This document shows positions 52,301-59,742 of a stretch of DNA of 64,000 nucleotides, piece by piece; the first letter of the stretch is position 1; every line of letters begins with the position of its first letter. Made by a program: the position numbers and the translations under genes. Under the pieces are notes generated by a model that saw only the letters and a program-made list of their open reading frames with translations, was not told the DNA's origin and did not search any database. The stretch comes from Acidithiobacillus ferridurans (GTDB lineage: Bacteria > Pseudomonadota > Gammaproteobacteria > Acidithiobacillales > Acidithiobacillaceae), in contig NZ_AP018795.1 of NCBI RefSeq assembly GCF_003966655.1, forward strand, positions 2,497,501 through 2,561,500, given 5' to 3'.

Positions 52301-52569
52301 CCTCTGAGATTCAATCGTCCAGGGTGGACGTGCGCGTCTACGGTGAAAAGCAGGACATGGACGGGAAGGTCACGCTGACGCAGATCCACGAGCATCCCGG
52401 TCGCCTGCGGGCCAATGAAGCCCTGCAGAAGATCCCCGACCACAGGGAAGGGAAGGTCATCAAGCAGGCTTTGGGTGTGGACCCGAAGATGCTGAACCCG
52501 CAGCCCTCACGCGAGGCGCAAAAAGCCCCGGACAAAGTGCGGGAGCAACGGCAAGGGGTGGAAATTTAG
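49309..52569 (+). CDS. large polyvalent protein with DUF2958-like domain
   Basis: The protein has 1086 residues. Residues 150-255 resemble DUF2958 (VSLRYFGPNGAQWFIIEKD, FGLADLGMGYPELGYINI, ELDYHFTPATLLEIKREH). Long helical and coiled-coil stretches follow (Glu/Lys/Arg-rich, 255-500 and 590-800). The C-terminal 150 residues (IKDRDGTWHNLSAYEKD to DPKMLN) are shared with the next gene. The start GTG 49309 overlaps the ardC stop; the frame is open further upstream (IQVGDFVV), so the true start is uncertain. Polyvalent proteins of this kind are thought to enter recipients with transferred DNA; this is family-level knowledge, not shown here. Confidence 0.7.
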   Translation: MVTRRNQFGADWNTSSIVTLIDDSEVRLQDLYRSGQEWEVSPAGRKMAREDFDAALRHQVSGVVPPENVSEKLDSAASRDRFVGAVRAFDAEHSLLYGKESAPLTKVPDEVRTFLGVQQASVTDKLLRSSEEKSFFSDKMQELREIIRQMPETYETDGKPDSERPVSLRYFGPNGAQWFIIEKDRGDPENEGHGPTVPGLPDQTQAFGLADLGMGYPELGYINIPEITRAGAELDYHFTPATLLEIKREHYPDRLPPEQRPEDLRKEQALQEYQAFYAQLSEREEKLVTEVRERSGRLAPADFHGFSDMMRDFSKRVDDTFGIIREGENRGASAPELRLAQALATEDISGLPAVNTAREQARRLGERFHDLDKEVRASFKARLKEHGKALLESSTPREPREIVLATYWKHGIEVSPDNPMIGKLTDAIRDKDLKAMIGLIGYNSQNPASEEAFSRVTGIKMEKTQSGRVAQLQEWAGVEKVQALTESHAAAKQEREAQSLKNGMTKAWDDLKGLRVQVGDQVVNGQEYVALKVAKGQDRVTSGKSGAATTYHLVNEQGEYSSVKDVRFTAFAKRVLVMNADGNVRNALEQAGIAHGMALEVTQKSAIELQKEQKKPDTAPELPGKNAYEQKFEARKERYRARAEKLRGLAKSRLDQARRMADVIPFGQPILVGHHSEKSDRKFRERIHQNFGKGFDLLKQAEHYERRAKGVNDYAISADDPDAVKKLTARVETLKTAQERMKAANAAIRNHEKNGPEAQQAALEGLGFKPEQAKSLLTPDVMGTVGFASYSLSNNNANIKRLEARIQTLEKARKLEDRETQYAWGSVRENKEINRIQFRFDGKPEEEVRNLMKSSGFRWAPSESAWQRQWTGNAVYAARDVIKKLDERMPPEQMVAAPESAPTPDIASAQKVDREPNLRDPSAALEAAIKDRDGTWHNLSAYEKDRVLVGTLQRLNAETGNYEKVPVEFCPGGVGGLQARAHFPDGSRLRVSLSRSNPSEIQSSRVDVRVYGEKQDMDGKVTLTQIHEHPGRLRANEALQKIPDHREGKVIKQALGVDPKMLNPQPSREAQKAPDKVREQRQGVEI

Positions 52570-52636
52570 AGGTGTTGGTGGATGTATGACGTTGTTATGT
52601 GAACGGTTTTTCTGAAGACGAAAAGGAGTATGTGAT

Positions 52637-53794
52637 ATGGCTACACGGATGATGCAACGGAACAACCTGGCGGACGCTTTTGTACAGGTCAATGACGAAC
52701 AGACGAACGCCGCCTTGAAAGCAGCCAAGGAGAATATCGGGGATGCGGAGTGGAAAAAAGGGTATTCCCAGGAGAGCAAGTCGGTGGTCCGCGAGTCTCT
52801 GAAGGAGCATGGGGCGCGTTATGAGCAGACACTGAAGGGCAACCTTGTTGGGGTGGATGTGGCCGAAACGCAGGCCAATGGGGAAACCTTCAAGAAGCTG
52901 CGCGTCACGCTGGAGAACGAGGTCGGCAAGACCATCCTGTCGGCGGATATGAACTCTGAATTTGCCCAACGGCTGATTACCAAACTCGACACCGCAACCC
53001 GAGAGCACGCGGGTAAAGAGGTGGACGTTGGTGCTTTCGCCAAACATACGGAACGGGGTGATCGGGTGTTTGTGGATCATATCGCCACGATGAAAGACGC
53101 TGCCGGGCAGGAAATCCCCGCCGCTCAGGGGCATTTCGAGAAGGCCAAAGACCGGGTGTTGGCGACCCAAAAACCGCTTCTGGACGCCGGCATGTCGGAC
53201 AAGAAGGTCTTGAATCAGATTGCCGCCAGTGCCCGTGAGAGCTACTTCGTCGAAGTGGCCGCCGGCTTGTCTGAGCGGATGGTGGAGCAGGGGATTACGC
53301 CGAGTGTCAACGAGCGCCACGAATTCCCGGCGCTGGAGGCGGGCATCAAGGACCGCGATGGCACCTGGCAGAACCTGTCCGCCTATGAAAAAGACGGGCA
53401 GTTGGTCGGCACCTTGCAGCGGCGGGATGCCGAGACGGGCAATTACGAGAAGGCGCCCGTAGCCTTTGAGCCGGACGGCAAAGGGGCGCTGGTGGCCGAA
53501 GCCGTCTATGAATGGGGTGAGAAGTTGACCGTCAACCTCTCCCGCTCCGAGCCAACACAGGGCGGACACGAAAAAGTGGATGTCCGGATACTCTCCGGCG
53601 ATGAGCAGATCCACGAGCACCCCGGTCGCCTGCGGGCCAATGAAACCCTGCAGAAGATCCCCGACCACAGGGAAGGGAAGGTCATCGAGCAGGCTTTGGG
53701 TGTGGACCCGAAGATGCTGAACCCGCTGCCGCCGCGTGACGTGCAAAAGGCTCCGGCCAAAACGCAAGAGAAGCAGCAGGAGGTGGGACTATGA
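52637..53794 (+). CDS. polyvalent protein sharing a C-terminal module with the upstream gene
   Basis: The 385-residue protein begins MATRMMQRNNLADAFVQVND. Residues 225-375 repeat the module of the preceding protein: KDRDGTWQNLSAYEKDGQLVGTLQRRDAETGNYEK, then HEHPGRLRANETLQKIPDHR and EGKVIEQALGVDPKMLNP. The DNA encoding the last part is nearly identical in the two genes (52390-52500 and 53618-53729), showing recent duplication or conversion. The first 220 residues are helical with no recognised domain. AAGGAG precedes the ATG; the stop overlaps the next start (ATGA). Confidence 0.7.
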   Translation: MATRMMQRNNLADAFVQVNDEQTNAALKAAKENIGDAEWKKGYSQESKSVVRESLKEHGARYEQTLKGNLVGVDVAETQANGETFKKLRVTLENEVGKTILSADMNSEFAQRLITKLDTATREHAGKEVDVGAFAKHTERGDRVFVDHIATMKDAAGQEIPAAQGHFEKAKDRVLATQKPLLDAGMSDKKVLNQIAASARESYFVEVAAGLSERMVEQGITPSVNERHEFPALEAGIKDRDGTWQNLSAYEKDGQLVGTLQRRDAETGNYEKAPVAFEPDGKGALVAEAVYEWGEKLTVNLSRSEPTQGGHEKVDVRILSGDEQIHEHPGRLRANETLQKIPDHREGKVIEQALGVDPKMLNPLPPRDVQKAPAKTQEKQQEVGL

Positions 53795-54069
53795 GCCTGG
53801 CCGAGGAGTTGATCGAATGGGCCGAGGAAGAGGTGGAGCACGGCAACCCCGCACACAAGGAGCAGGTTGCCTTGATTCTCGCGCAACTGCATGAGATCGC
53901 CGACCCGGAATCCCTGCCGGTTGGCTCTACCCAGCGATTCCTCGCACAGCGGCGCGTGGACAAGCTGGTGGAGAAGGCTGAAGCGTTGGGTTTTGAGACG
54001 CCGGGGAAGATGTTGAAAAAGGAGATCGGCAAGAAACTTGCCGGTCAGGCTTTGGGCATAAACCTGTAA
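53791..54069 (+). CDS. small acidic-helical hypothetical protein
   Basis: This 92-residue protein overlaps the preceding gene by 4 bases. It begins MSLAEELIEWAEEEVEHGNP, is mostly helical, and ends with a Lys/Gly segment (GKMLKKEIGKKLAGQALGINL). No known family is recognised. Its position and coupling point to a partner of the large polyvalent protein before it. Confidence 0.6.
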   Translation: MSLAEELIEWAEEEVEHGNPAHKEQVALILAQLHEIADPESLPVGSTQRFLAQRRVDKLVEKAEALGFETPGKMLKKEIGKKLAGQALGINL

Positions 54070-54079
54070 GGAGAGTCCC

Positions 54080-54469
54080 ATGTTTGGATTTTTTAAGGCC
54101 CTGACGGGGAACTCCGCCTCGAAGGGGCATGCTCCCGGCAAGGGCCGTGCGCTCAGCAATTTGTTGGTGGGCGGTTATCCGGAGCATTTGTATCCTGTGG
54201 ATGATCCCCAAGGGGTCGGCGGGTATCAGTTGGCCATCGAGGCGCTGATACGCGATGAGTCGCCCGAGGTGATTTATTTGCGCTCGGAGACCGAGGATCT
54301 ATCCGTGGTCCGCAAGGGGCTCGCATACCTCTCCCGCATCGGTGGTCAAGTCGGTGTCGCCGATCAGCTTCCCGATGAAGAGGTCGCGGCCCTGTTTGGT
54401 GTCGATGTCCGTTCGTACCAGTCGGCGGTTGTGAACCCACAAGGGGATGCTGCGGCTTATGCAGGATGA
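54080..54469 (+). CDS. hypothetical 129-aa protein
   Basis: The product begins MFGFFKALTGNSASKG and continues with an alpha/beta pattern (LSNLLVGGYPEHLYPVDDPQ, GYQLAIEALIRDESPEVIYL, GLAYLSRIGGQVGVADQLPD). AAGGAGAG precedes the ATG with good spacing. It overlaps the start of the next gene by 23 bases. I recognise no domain; a small nucleotide- or DNA-related fold is possible but unsupported. Confidence 0.6.
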   Translation: MFGFFKALTGNSASKGHAPGKGRALSNLLVGGYPEHLYPVDDPQGVGGYQLAIEALIRDESPEVIYLRSETEDLSVVRKGLAYLSRIGGQVGVADQLPDEEVAALFGVDVRSYQSAVVNPQGDAAAYAG

Positions 54470-56711
54470 TCTGACGCGCGCCCCTCGTTTCCTTTGGGGA
54501 GACTTTCCAGATGTCCTGCGTAATGGGAATCTTGGGGAGCTGAAACAGCAGCCGGAGTACATGGCGGCCAAATCTGGGGAGAGCGAGGCGGCATTGAATC
54601 TGGCTAGTCGTATCATCCGCACGGATTTCGTCGAAGCTGTGGCGCGTTTGGGTGCATCACATCCCAAACCGGTCTTGTTGCCGGTGTTGGCTGTAGAGTC
54701 TGTGGGCCGGAACAAGATTCCGCAGATGCTGGCGGAAACACTATCTGCCCGTCTGGGTTGGAGGACGGAAAGCGGTATCGTCCAAATATCCAGGGCTATG
54801 CACACGGATTCTGGGGCTGATCATCGACTTGTGTCTCATTCATTTTTTGACGGGAAAATCGATCCTGATGCGGGCTATATCCTCATCGATGACACCTTAA
54901 CGATGGGCGGCACACTCGCTGATTTTCGTGGATTCATCATGAGCCGTGGCGGTCAGGTGATGGGCGCTGCTGTAGCAGTGGCTCATGAGGGAGCGTTGCA
55001 CTTGCCAATTCGCGACAAGATGCTGCAAGATATATTTGCTAAATACGGTAAAGATATTGTTCAGGAGTTTTCTCATGAAGAGTTCGGCTACGGAATCGAG
55101 TGCCTCACCCAAGGAGAGGCTGGAGACGTCCGAAAAGCCATTTCTCTTGACGCCCTCAGAGATCGACTCACTGCGGCAAGAGATGCGCGCTTCCAGCGAA
55201 TGGGCGAAGAAAGAGTTGCGCCGTCGGATGGAAAAAATCTCTCAGAATTAGAAGAACCAACAGAACCCCCTCTAGATCACCCCAATCTCCACCCGCCGCC
55301 CGACGCACTCAACCGTAATGATTCTTTGGTTGAGATAATTTCACGCGGAGGGCACGTCATGGCAGCACAACTCGATCACCTTTTGTCCTACGGTCCTATG
55401 GACGTAGTGGCCAGTAACGAAGAAAAGAACCCAGGGCTTCACATTGTGAACGTGGACGCCGAAAGTCGCGCGTTCATTCCCCAGAATGATCCGTTGCATC
55501 AGGAAATCCGGAACATCGTCGCTAAAAATCCGCATAGTCTGGGGTTCGCGGCCAACCTGATCAACGCGCGGCTTGAACAGGATGGCCGTTGGCAGGGGCC
55601 GGAGCGGGAAGCTGAGGGCTTGAGTTTCAGTCCATCGCTGAATCCGGAACGGGAGATGCACGAGATAGAGACGTTTCCGGCGCAGAATGTGGATTTGCCG
55701 GACGGGCTCAAGGCGGCACTCAATCCGCGCGTCGAACTGCGTCCTGTGGTGCTTCGTGAGGGGAGCCGCATGGCTCCCAAAACCATGGAGCAGGGTGACA
55801 AGCTGGTGGGGTATGTGGTGAATGGCAAGACTGACCCGCTACCAGGAACAGTTTATGGCGAGGACAACCTTTTCCCGGGGAAGCAACAGCAGTTTGGCCT
55901 TGATGATCTCGATAATGCCCGTCTGGCCGCGCAGGCGATTGCGCAGGGCACGGCCATCAACTTCGACACCCTGGAGGCCGGATTTAAGGAACGGACAGGG
56001 TACAATTTTGAGGATCGTTACTTCTCCGTCTCCGAAGACCGCCAGAAGCATCTGGAACAATGGGGGACTCAAAAAACGCAGCATATGGAGCGGCAGATGG
56101 GCGGGGTGGATATCGGCGAACCAGCGATCACCACGCCGGCGAAAGAAGCGGAAGTCGCCCCGGCAATAGGCGCGGAAAAAACGCCAGACCCGGTGACGCA
56201 GAAAACAGGGCCGGAAGTGGACCCGCTCGTGGTTTGGCCGAAAGTGAAGCCCGAACCGGAACTGTTGCCGTTGGCGCAGCCGACACAAGAGGTATCGAAG
56301 CCGCAATTTGAGCGCAAGACGCCACCCGAAGTGCTCTTTGCCAATCCCAAAGGCAAGCCTTATGTGCTGGATCATGGCGACAAGGTGACGGTGACGAATC
56401 GCGCGATGTTGGGCTTGGGGTCTGAGGCGGCGGCGAAGCGGCAAAAAGCGGTCGAGGTGGGGCTGATGACCGCCGTGGACCGGTTCGGTGAGCCCGTGCG
56501 CTTTCATGGCAGCCGCGCTTTCATGGAAGAGACGGTAAAGGTGGCGATGGAACGCGGAATCAAGCTGGAGCCCGGCAGCCCCATGGCCAAAGAGATTTAC
56601 GAGCGGGCGGCCAGGGAGCACGGGAATCAGCTTGGCCCGTCGAAGGCTGCGCCGTATCGGGCCCCTGAGAAAAAGCGTGAAGTGGGCAAGGACAAGGGGC
56701 TCGGTCTGTGA
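54447..56711 (+). CDS. polyvalent protein: phosphoribosyltransferase-like plus LPD7-like domains
   Basis: The protein has up to 754 residues. Residues 60-230 resemble a type I phosphoribosyltransferase, with the PRPP loop YILIDDTLTMGGTLADFRGF near 145. A proline/glutamate-rich middle (560-640) joins to a C-terminal LPD7-like domain (VTVTNRAMLGLGSEAAAKRQ, GEPVRFHGSRAFMEETVKVA). Such combinations occur in polyvalent proteins of conjugative elements. The first ATG is 54447; ATG 54459 (MQDDLTRAP) may be the start because the first has a ribosome site with no spacing. A role in nucleotide salvage or in modifying a host target is possible. Confidence 0.75.
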   Translation: MLRLMQDDLTRAPRFLWGDFPDVLRNGNLGELKQQPEYMAAKSGESEAALNLASRIIRTDFVEAVARLGASHPKPVLLPVLAVESVGRNKIPQMLAETLSARLGWRTESGIVQISRAMHTDSGADHRLVSHSFFDGKIDPDAGYILIDDTLTMGGTLADFRGFIMSRGGQVMGAAVAVAHEGALHLPIRDKMLQDIFAKYGKDIVQEFSHEEFGYGIECLTQGEAGDVRKAISLDALRDRLTAARDARFQRMGEERVAPSDGKNLSELEEPTEPPLDHPNLHPPPDALNRNDSLVEIISRGGHVMAAQLDHLLSYGPMDVVASNEEKNPGLHIVNVDAESRAFIPQNDPLHQEIRNIVAKNPHSLGFAANLINARLEQDGRWQGPEREAEGLSFSPSLNPEREMHEIETFPAQNVDLPDGLKAALNPRVELRPVVLREGSRMAPKTMEQGDKLVGYVVNGKTDPLPGTVYGEDNLFPGKQQQFGLDDLDNARLAAQAIAQGTAINFDTLEAGFKERTGYNFEDRYFSVSEDRQKHLEQWGTQKTQHMERQMGGVDIGEPAITTPAKEAEVAPAIGAEKTPDPVTQKTGPEVDPLVVWPKVKPEPELLPLAQPTQEVSKPQFERKTPPEVLFANPKGKPYVLDHGDKVTVTNRAMLGLGSEAAAKRQKAVEVGLMTAVDRFGEPVRFHGSRAFMEETVKVAMERGIKLEPGSPMAKEIYERAAREHGNQLGPSKAAPYRAPEKKREVGKDKGLGL

Positions 56712-56737
56712 GGCGCTCTGCAACCAGCCTGAGTGAT

Positions 56738-56764
56738 TATCGTCATCATCCCTGATCTATACCC
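56738..56764 (+). promoter_or_regulatory. bipartite element-specific motif, copy 3
   Basis: TGATCTATACCC lies at 56753-56764, with an upstream TATC at 56738, 20 bases before the downstream TATACC. The start codon of the next gene (GTG 56790) is 27 bases after the last C of TATACC. Confidence 0.6.
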
Positions 56765-56789
56765 TGTAAATATTCTGGGATAGGCGGGC

Positions 56790-57566
56790 GTGGACATGGA
56801 TGAACTCGACGAAATTGCGCAACTGGAGGCGGCAGGCCAAAAGTTGATGGTGGAGCCGGATCCCACGCCCCGCAAACGGAGCGTTTCCTCATCAAGTTCG
56901 CCGTCGGGGTCGCAAGGCCAACCCAAGCCGACAGCAAAGCCCACTGTGGAGAGCGGTAACGCACCGCACGTCGAAAACCTGCTCACAGAGATTCGTGATC
57001 GTCTCGATCTCCTGTTGCAAGGAAACATCCCCGAAACACAGGCGCCAGAAGAAGTTGAGCAGAGCGCTCCGGCCATTGTCGAGGAGCTTGACCCGCTTCG
57101 AGACGCCTTCCCGCATGAGCCTAACGACGCGGTTTCTACTGCGGCGGAGAACACAGCGGCTGTTTCCACGAGCGTTGCACTCTCCGATTCAGACATGGCT
57201 CGCTTGCTGGCCACGGTTGAGGATCGGGTGACCAGTCACGCGCTGACGCACCATTCTTCGGTCGTCGTGCTGCTGGGCTGGGCCATGGCTCTGCTGGCGG
57301 TGGGTCTGGGCATGGGATATGGCTATATTGTCGCGTCTGGCCGATATCCATTCTGGGCGCCGACCAGCGGTGCCGGTATCCTGGCCCAGATTTCCGCCGC
57401 GTATCTCGCCGCTCCGGTCGGGGTGGTTCTGTTGCCTCTGGCCGGGGCCATTCTCTGGGCAGCAAGCAAGGAAACCCTCGGCAATAAGCAGCAAGCGATA
57501 GTCAGGCTGGGGGCGGTCGTGGTGTTCTTCGCGGGCATTCTGCTTCCGCTCATCAGCTTGCTGTGA
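56790..57566 (+). CDS. membrane protein encoded upstream of the relaxase
   Basis: The 258-residue protein starts with GTG 56790; ATG 56796 is an alternative. The first 150 residues are soluble and Pro/Ser/Glu-rich, followed by three to four membrane segments (VVLLGWAMALLAVGLGMGYGY, ISAAYLAAPVGVVLLPLAGA, VRLGAVVVFFAGILLPLISL). It overlaps the relaxase start by 4 bases (GTGA). The arrangement resembles MobB/TraC-like membrane partners that stabilise relaxase at the transfer channel, but I cannot name the family. Confidence 0.65.
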   Translation: MDMDELDEIAQLEAAGQKLMVEPDPTPRKRSVSSSSSPSGSQGQPKPTAKPTVESGNAPHVENLLTEIRDRLDLLLQGNIPETQAPEEVEQSAPAIVEELDPLRDAFPHEPNDAVSTAAENTAAVSTSVALSDSDMARLLATVEDRVTSHALTHHSSVVVLLGWAMALLAVGLGMGYGYIVASGRYPFWAPTSGAGILAQISAAYLAAPVGVVLLPLAGAILWAASKETLGNKQQAIVRLGAVVVFFAGILLPLISLL

Positions 57567-59131
57567 AAGACAAAACTCCGCCAAACCAAACGCGCTCCGG
57601 ACGCTTTCTATCGTCTACGGAAACGCCGGATGACCAACTTTCTCCCGACCGCGCGCCATTGGGGCGCAATCGCCCCATTGCATCCCGCATCTATAACAAG
57701 GTGCATCGTGCGCGGGGAAAACACGGGGCGGGCACGGCGCGTGCCCTTATAAAAAGCCTGCTTCCCCACGTCGGAAGCAATTTTTACAAGGCGCCATCGT
57801 CCCGAGGCCCCGCATTGCAGCAGGCCGCTCGCCGCTGCACGGTAAAGGTGTCCTATGTGCGGAACAAGGGACCGGATCAGTGGCAGGCCCATGGCCGCTA
57901 TCTGAGCCGCGAAGGGGCACAGCAGGACGGTGAGAAAGGCCAGGGTTTTGATCGTGATTCAGATAGCGTCAATCTCCCGCCCCGCCTCTCGTCCTGGCAG
58001 GAAGAGAACGACCCCCACCTGTTCAAGGTGATTTTGGCACCCGAAGATCCGCTCGGGCCAGAAGCTTTACGCGATCTGACCCGTAGGTTTAACGCGCGCA
58101 TCCAGCGGCAGATCGGGCGGGATTATGAGTGGGCCGCCATTGACCACCACAACACCAGTCATCCGCATGTGCATTTGCTGATTCGTGGCAAGGGCAAGCT
58201 GGAACTAGAGCCCGACATGATCCGGCGGGGAATGCGCGCCGCAGCCCAAGAGGTGCTGACGGAAAGCCTGGGCTACCGTACCGAACGGGAAATCCGGGCG
58301 GCGCGAGAGCGGGAGATGGACCAGCGGCGATTCACGACGCTGGACCGGGGGATTATCGAAAAGGCGACCCCCGCACCGCAAGGCTACTCTCTGGTGGATG
58401 AGTCAACCATTCCCTTCTTTGACGACAAGGAGCGCGAAAACCGCAGGCTTCGGATCGCTCGCCTGGAAAAACTGGTGGAGATCGGTGTGGCGGACAAGAT
58501 CGGCCCAAATCTCTGGCGGCTGGAACCGGGTTGGGACAAGGCGCTCAAGGAGATGCAGATACTGCAGACCCGGACGAAGATGCTGGCCGAGGCGCGAGCC
58601 TTGATGACGGAGCCGCGCTGCCTGCCGCAGGTCACCCGGATCCGGCCCGGTGATCGCCTGGTGGGGCGCGTGCTGGGTACGGGGTTGGATGAGCAATATG
58701 ACCGCAGTTTTATTCTGATCGAGGGCGTGGATAACCGGGCGCACATCGTCTATCAGACCGGGGCGATAGAGAAGGCCCGTGGACGGGATGAACTGGGCTT
58801 ACGTCACCTTGTCGCCCTGACCGGGCTGGATCGGGGCGCTTCCGTCAAGGATTACGGTATCGAGATTCCAGACCAGGGTTGGAAAAGGACAGCGATTCCG
58901 GAGGAGGCTCTCGACGATCAGCTGGATCATGAGCACGGGAATCCGCCATCGGCGATGATGGATCCCACGACGGGCTTCGCCGCGGAGTGGCATAGGCGGC
59001 TCCTGGACAGGCGCGCGAAGAAGGAAAAAGAGCGGGCACAGCAAAAGCAGCAGAAACAGGAGAAACAAGAAAAACGCCAAGAGCAGAAACAGTCGCAGAA
59101 AAAGCCGCAACGCGGATCGGAGATCGAATAG
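57563..59131 (+). CDS. VirD2-like relaxase with DUF3363-type C-terminus
   Basis: The 522-residue protein carries the histidine triad IDHHNTSHPHVHLLIRG (near residue 195), which binds the metal in the nicking site; a candidate catalytic Tyr is in VKVSYVRN (about 97). The region after 280 (TTLDRGIIEK, PGDRLVGRVLGTGLDEQYDRSF) matches DUF3363, found in a group of mobile-element relaxases. The C-terminal 35 residues are a highly charged Gln/Lys/Glu tail, as expected for a coupling-protein signal. It would nick the transfer origin and pilot single-stranded DNA. GTG start overlaps the membrane gene. Confidence 0.88.
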   Translation: MKDKTPPNQTRSGRFLSSTETPDDQLSPDRAPLGRNRPIASRIYNKVHRARGKHGAGTARALIKSLLPHVGSNFYKAPSSRGPALQQAARRCTVKVSYVRNKGPDQWQAHGRYLSREGAQQDGEKGQGFDRDSDSVNLPPRLSSWQEENDPHLFKVILAPEDPLGPEALRDLTRRFNARIQRQIGRDYEWAAIDHHNTSHPHVHLLIRGKGKLELEPDMIRRGMRAAAQEVLTESLGYRTEREIRAAREREMDQRRFTTLDRGIIEKATPAPQGYSLVDESTIPFFDDKERENRRLRIARLEKLVEIGVADKIGPNLWRLEPGWDKALKEMQILQTRTKMLAEARALMTEPRCLPQVTRIRPGDRLVGRVLGTGLDEQYDRSFILIEGVDNRAHIVYQTGAIEKARGRDELGLRHLVALTGLDRGASVKDYGIEIPDQGWKRTAIPEEALDDQLDHEHGNPPSAMMDPTTGFAAEWHRRLLDRRAKKEKERAQQKQQKQEKQEKRQEQKQSQKKPQRGSEIE

Positions 59132-59172
59132 GCTTCACTTTGCTTATGGTGACGGCACGGATTCCGACGCGC

Positions 59173-59200
59173 TATCCCAGCTACCTCTGATCTATACCCT
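59173..59200 (+). promoter_or_regulatory. bipartite element-specific motif, copy 4
   Basis: TGATCTATACCCT lies at 59188-59200 with TATC at 59173, 20 bases upstream of the downstream TATACC. The last C of TATACC is 30 bases before the ATG at 59228. The 96-base gap between relaxase and this gene is otherwise featureless. Confidence 0.65.
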
Positions 59201-59227
59201 GACAATAGCAACAAACGGGGTACATTC

Positions 59228-59689
59228 ATGGCTCTTCCCATCGTCGCAAAAGTTAAACTCACTGGCAGCTACGCAGATAAGGTGCGTATTGCCGCAGCAT
59301 CACGGCGCATGAAACTGGGTCCTCTGGTCGCCGATTACGCCATGCGCGGAATCGACGCTGAGAAGGTAGACGGCAGCGACGGCAGCAAATTGGCCGACTT
59401 TGAGCGCCGGATTTGCGCCACCATTCTGGCTTCACGAAGCGATCTCGAAACCGTACAGGCGCAGATCGATTTGCTGGCTGCGATGTTGGACACCTTCGTC
59501 AAGCTTATGCTGGTCCACTTGCCAGAGCCGGGCACGGAGAGGGAAGCGACCGAAGCGTCTGCATTGGCACGGTATGAGCGCTTCATTAAGCAGGTAAGTA
59601 CCGCATTCGACGGCGACCGACCACAAGCGCTTAAAAAAATCGGAGTGCTCATTCAAAAACGGATTGAGACGGCGGAGGAAAACCGGTGA
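59228..59689 (+). CDS. hypothetical 153-aa protein, possible relaxosome accessory
   Basis: The product starts MALPIVAKVKLTGSYADKVRIAAASRRMKLGPLVADYAMRG, a short strand followed by helices that resemble a ribbon-helix-helix DNA-binding fold. The rest is helical (AQIDLLAAMLDTFVKLMLVH, RYERFIKQVSTAFDGDRPQ). It follows the relaxase and has the motif upstream, so a role as a relaxosome DNA-binding protein is plausible, but no signature fixes the family. Confidence 0.55.
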   Translation: MALPIVAKVKLTGSYADKVRIAAASRRMKLGPLVADYAMRGIDAEKVDGSDGSKLADFERRICATILASRSDLETVQAQIDLLAAMLDTFVKLMLVHLPEPGTEREATEASALARYERFIKQVSTAFDGDRPQALKKIGVLIQKRIETAEENR

Positions 59690-59742
59690 TGGGATGGTTA
59701 TGACGTGGAAGAAGTGGGCGCGACAGGCAAGAGGAATCACAT

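Noticed and set aside
52595-53767. A 390-codon minus-strand frame opposite the 385-aa polyvalent gene
   Set aside because: Mirror frame; the plus-strand gene has a ribosome site, coupling to its neighbour and homology to the upstream protein.
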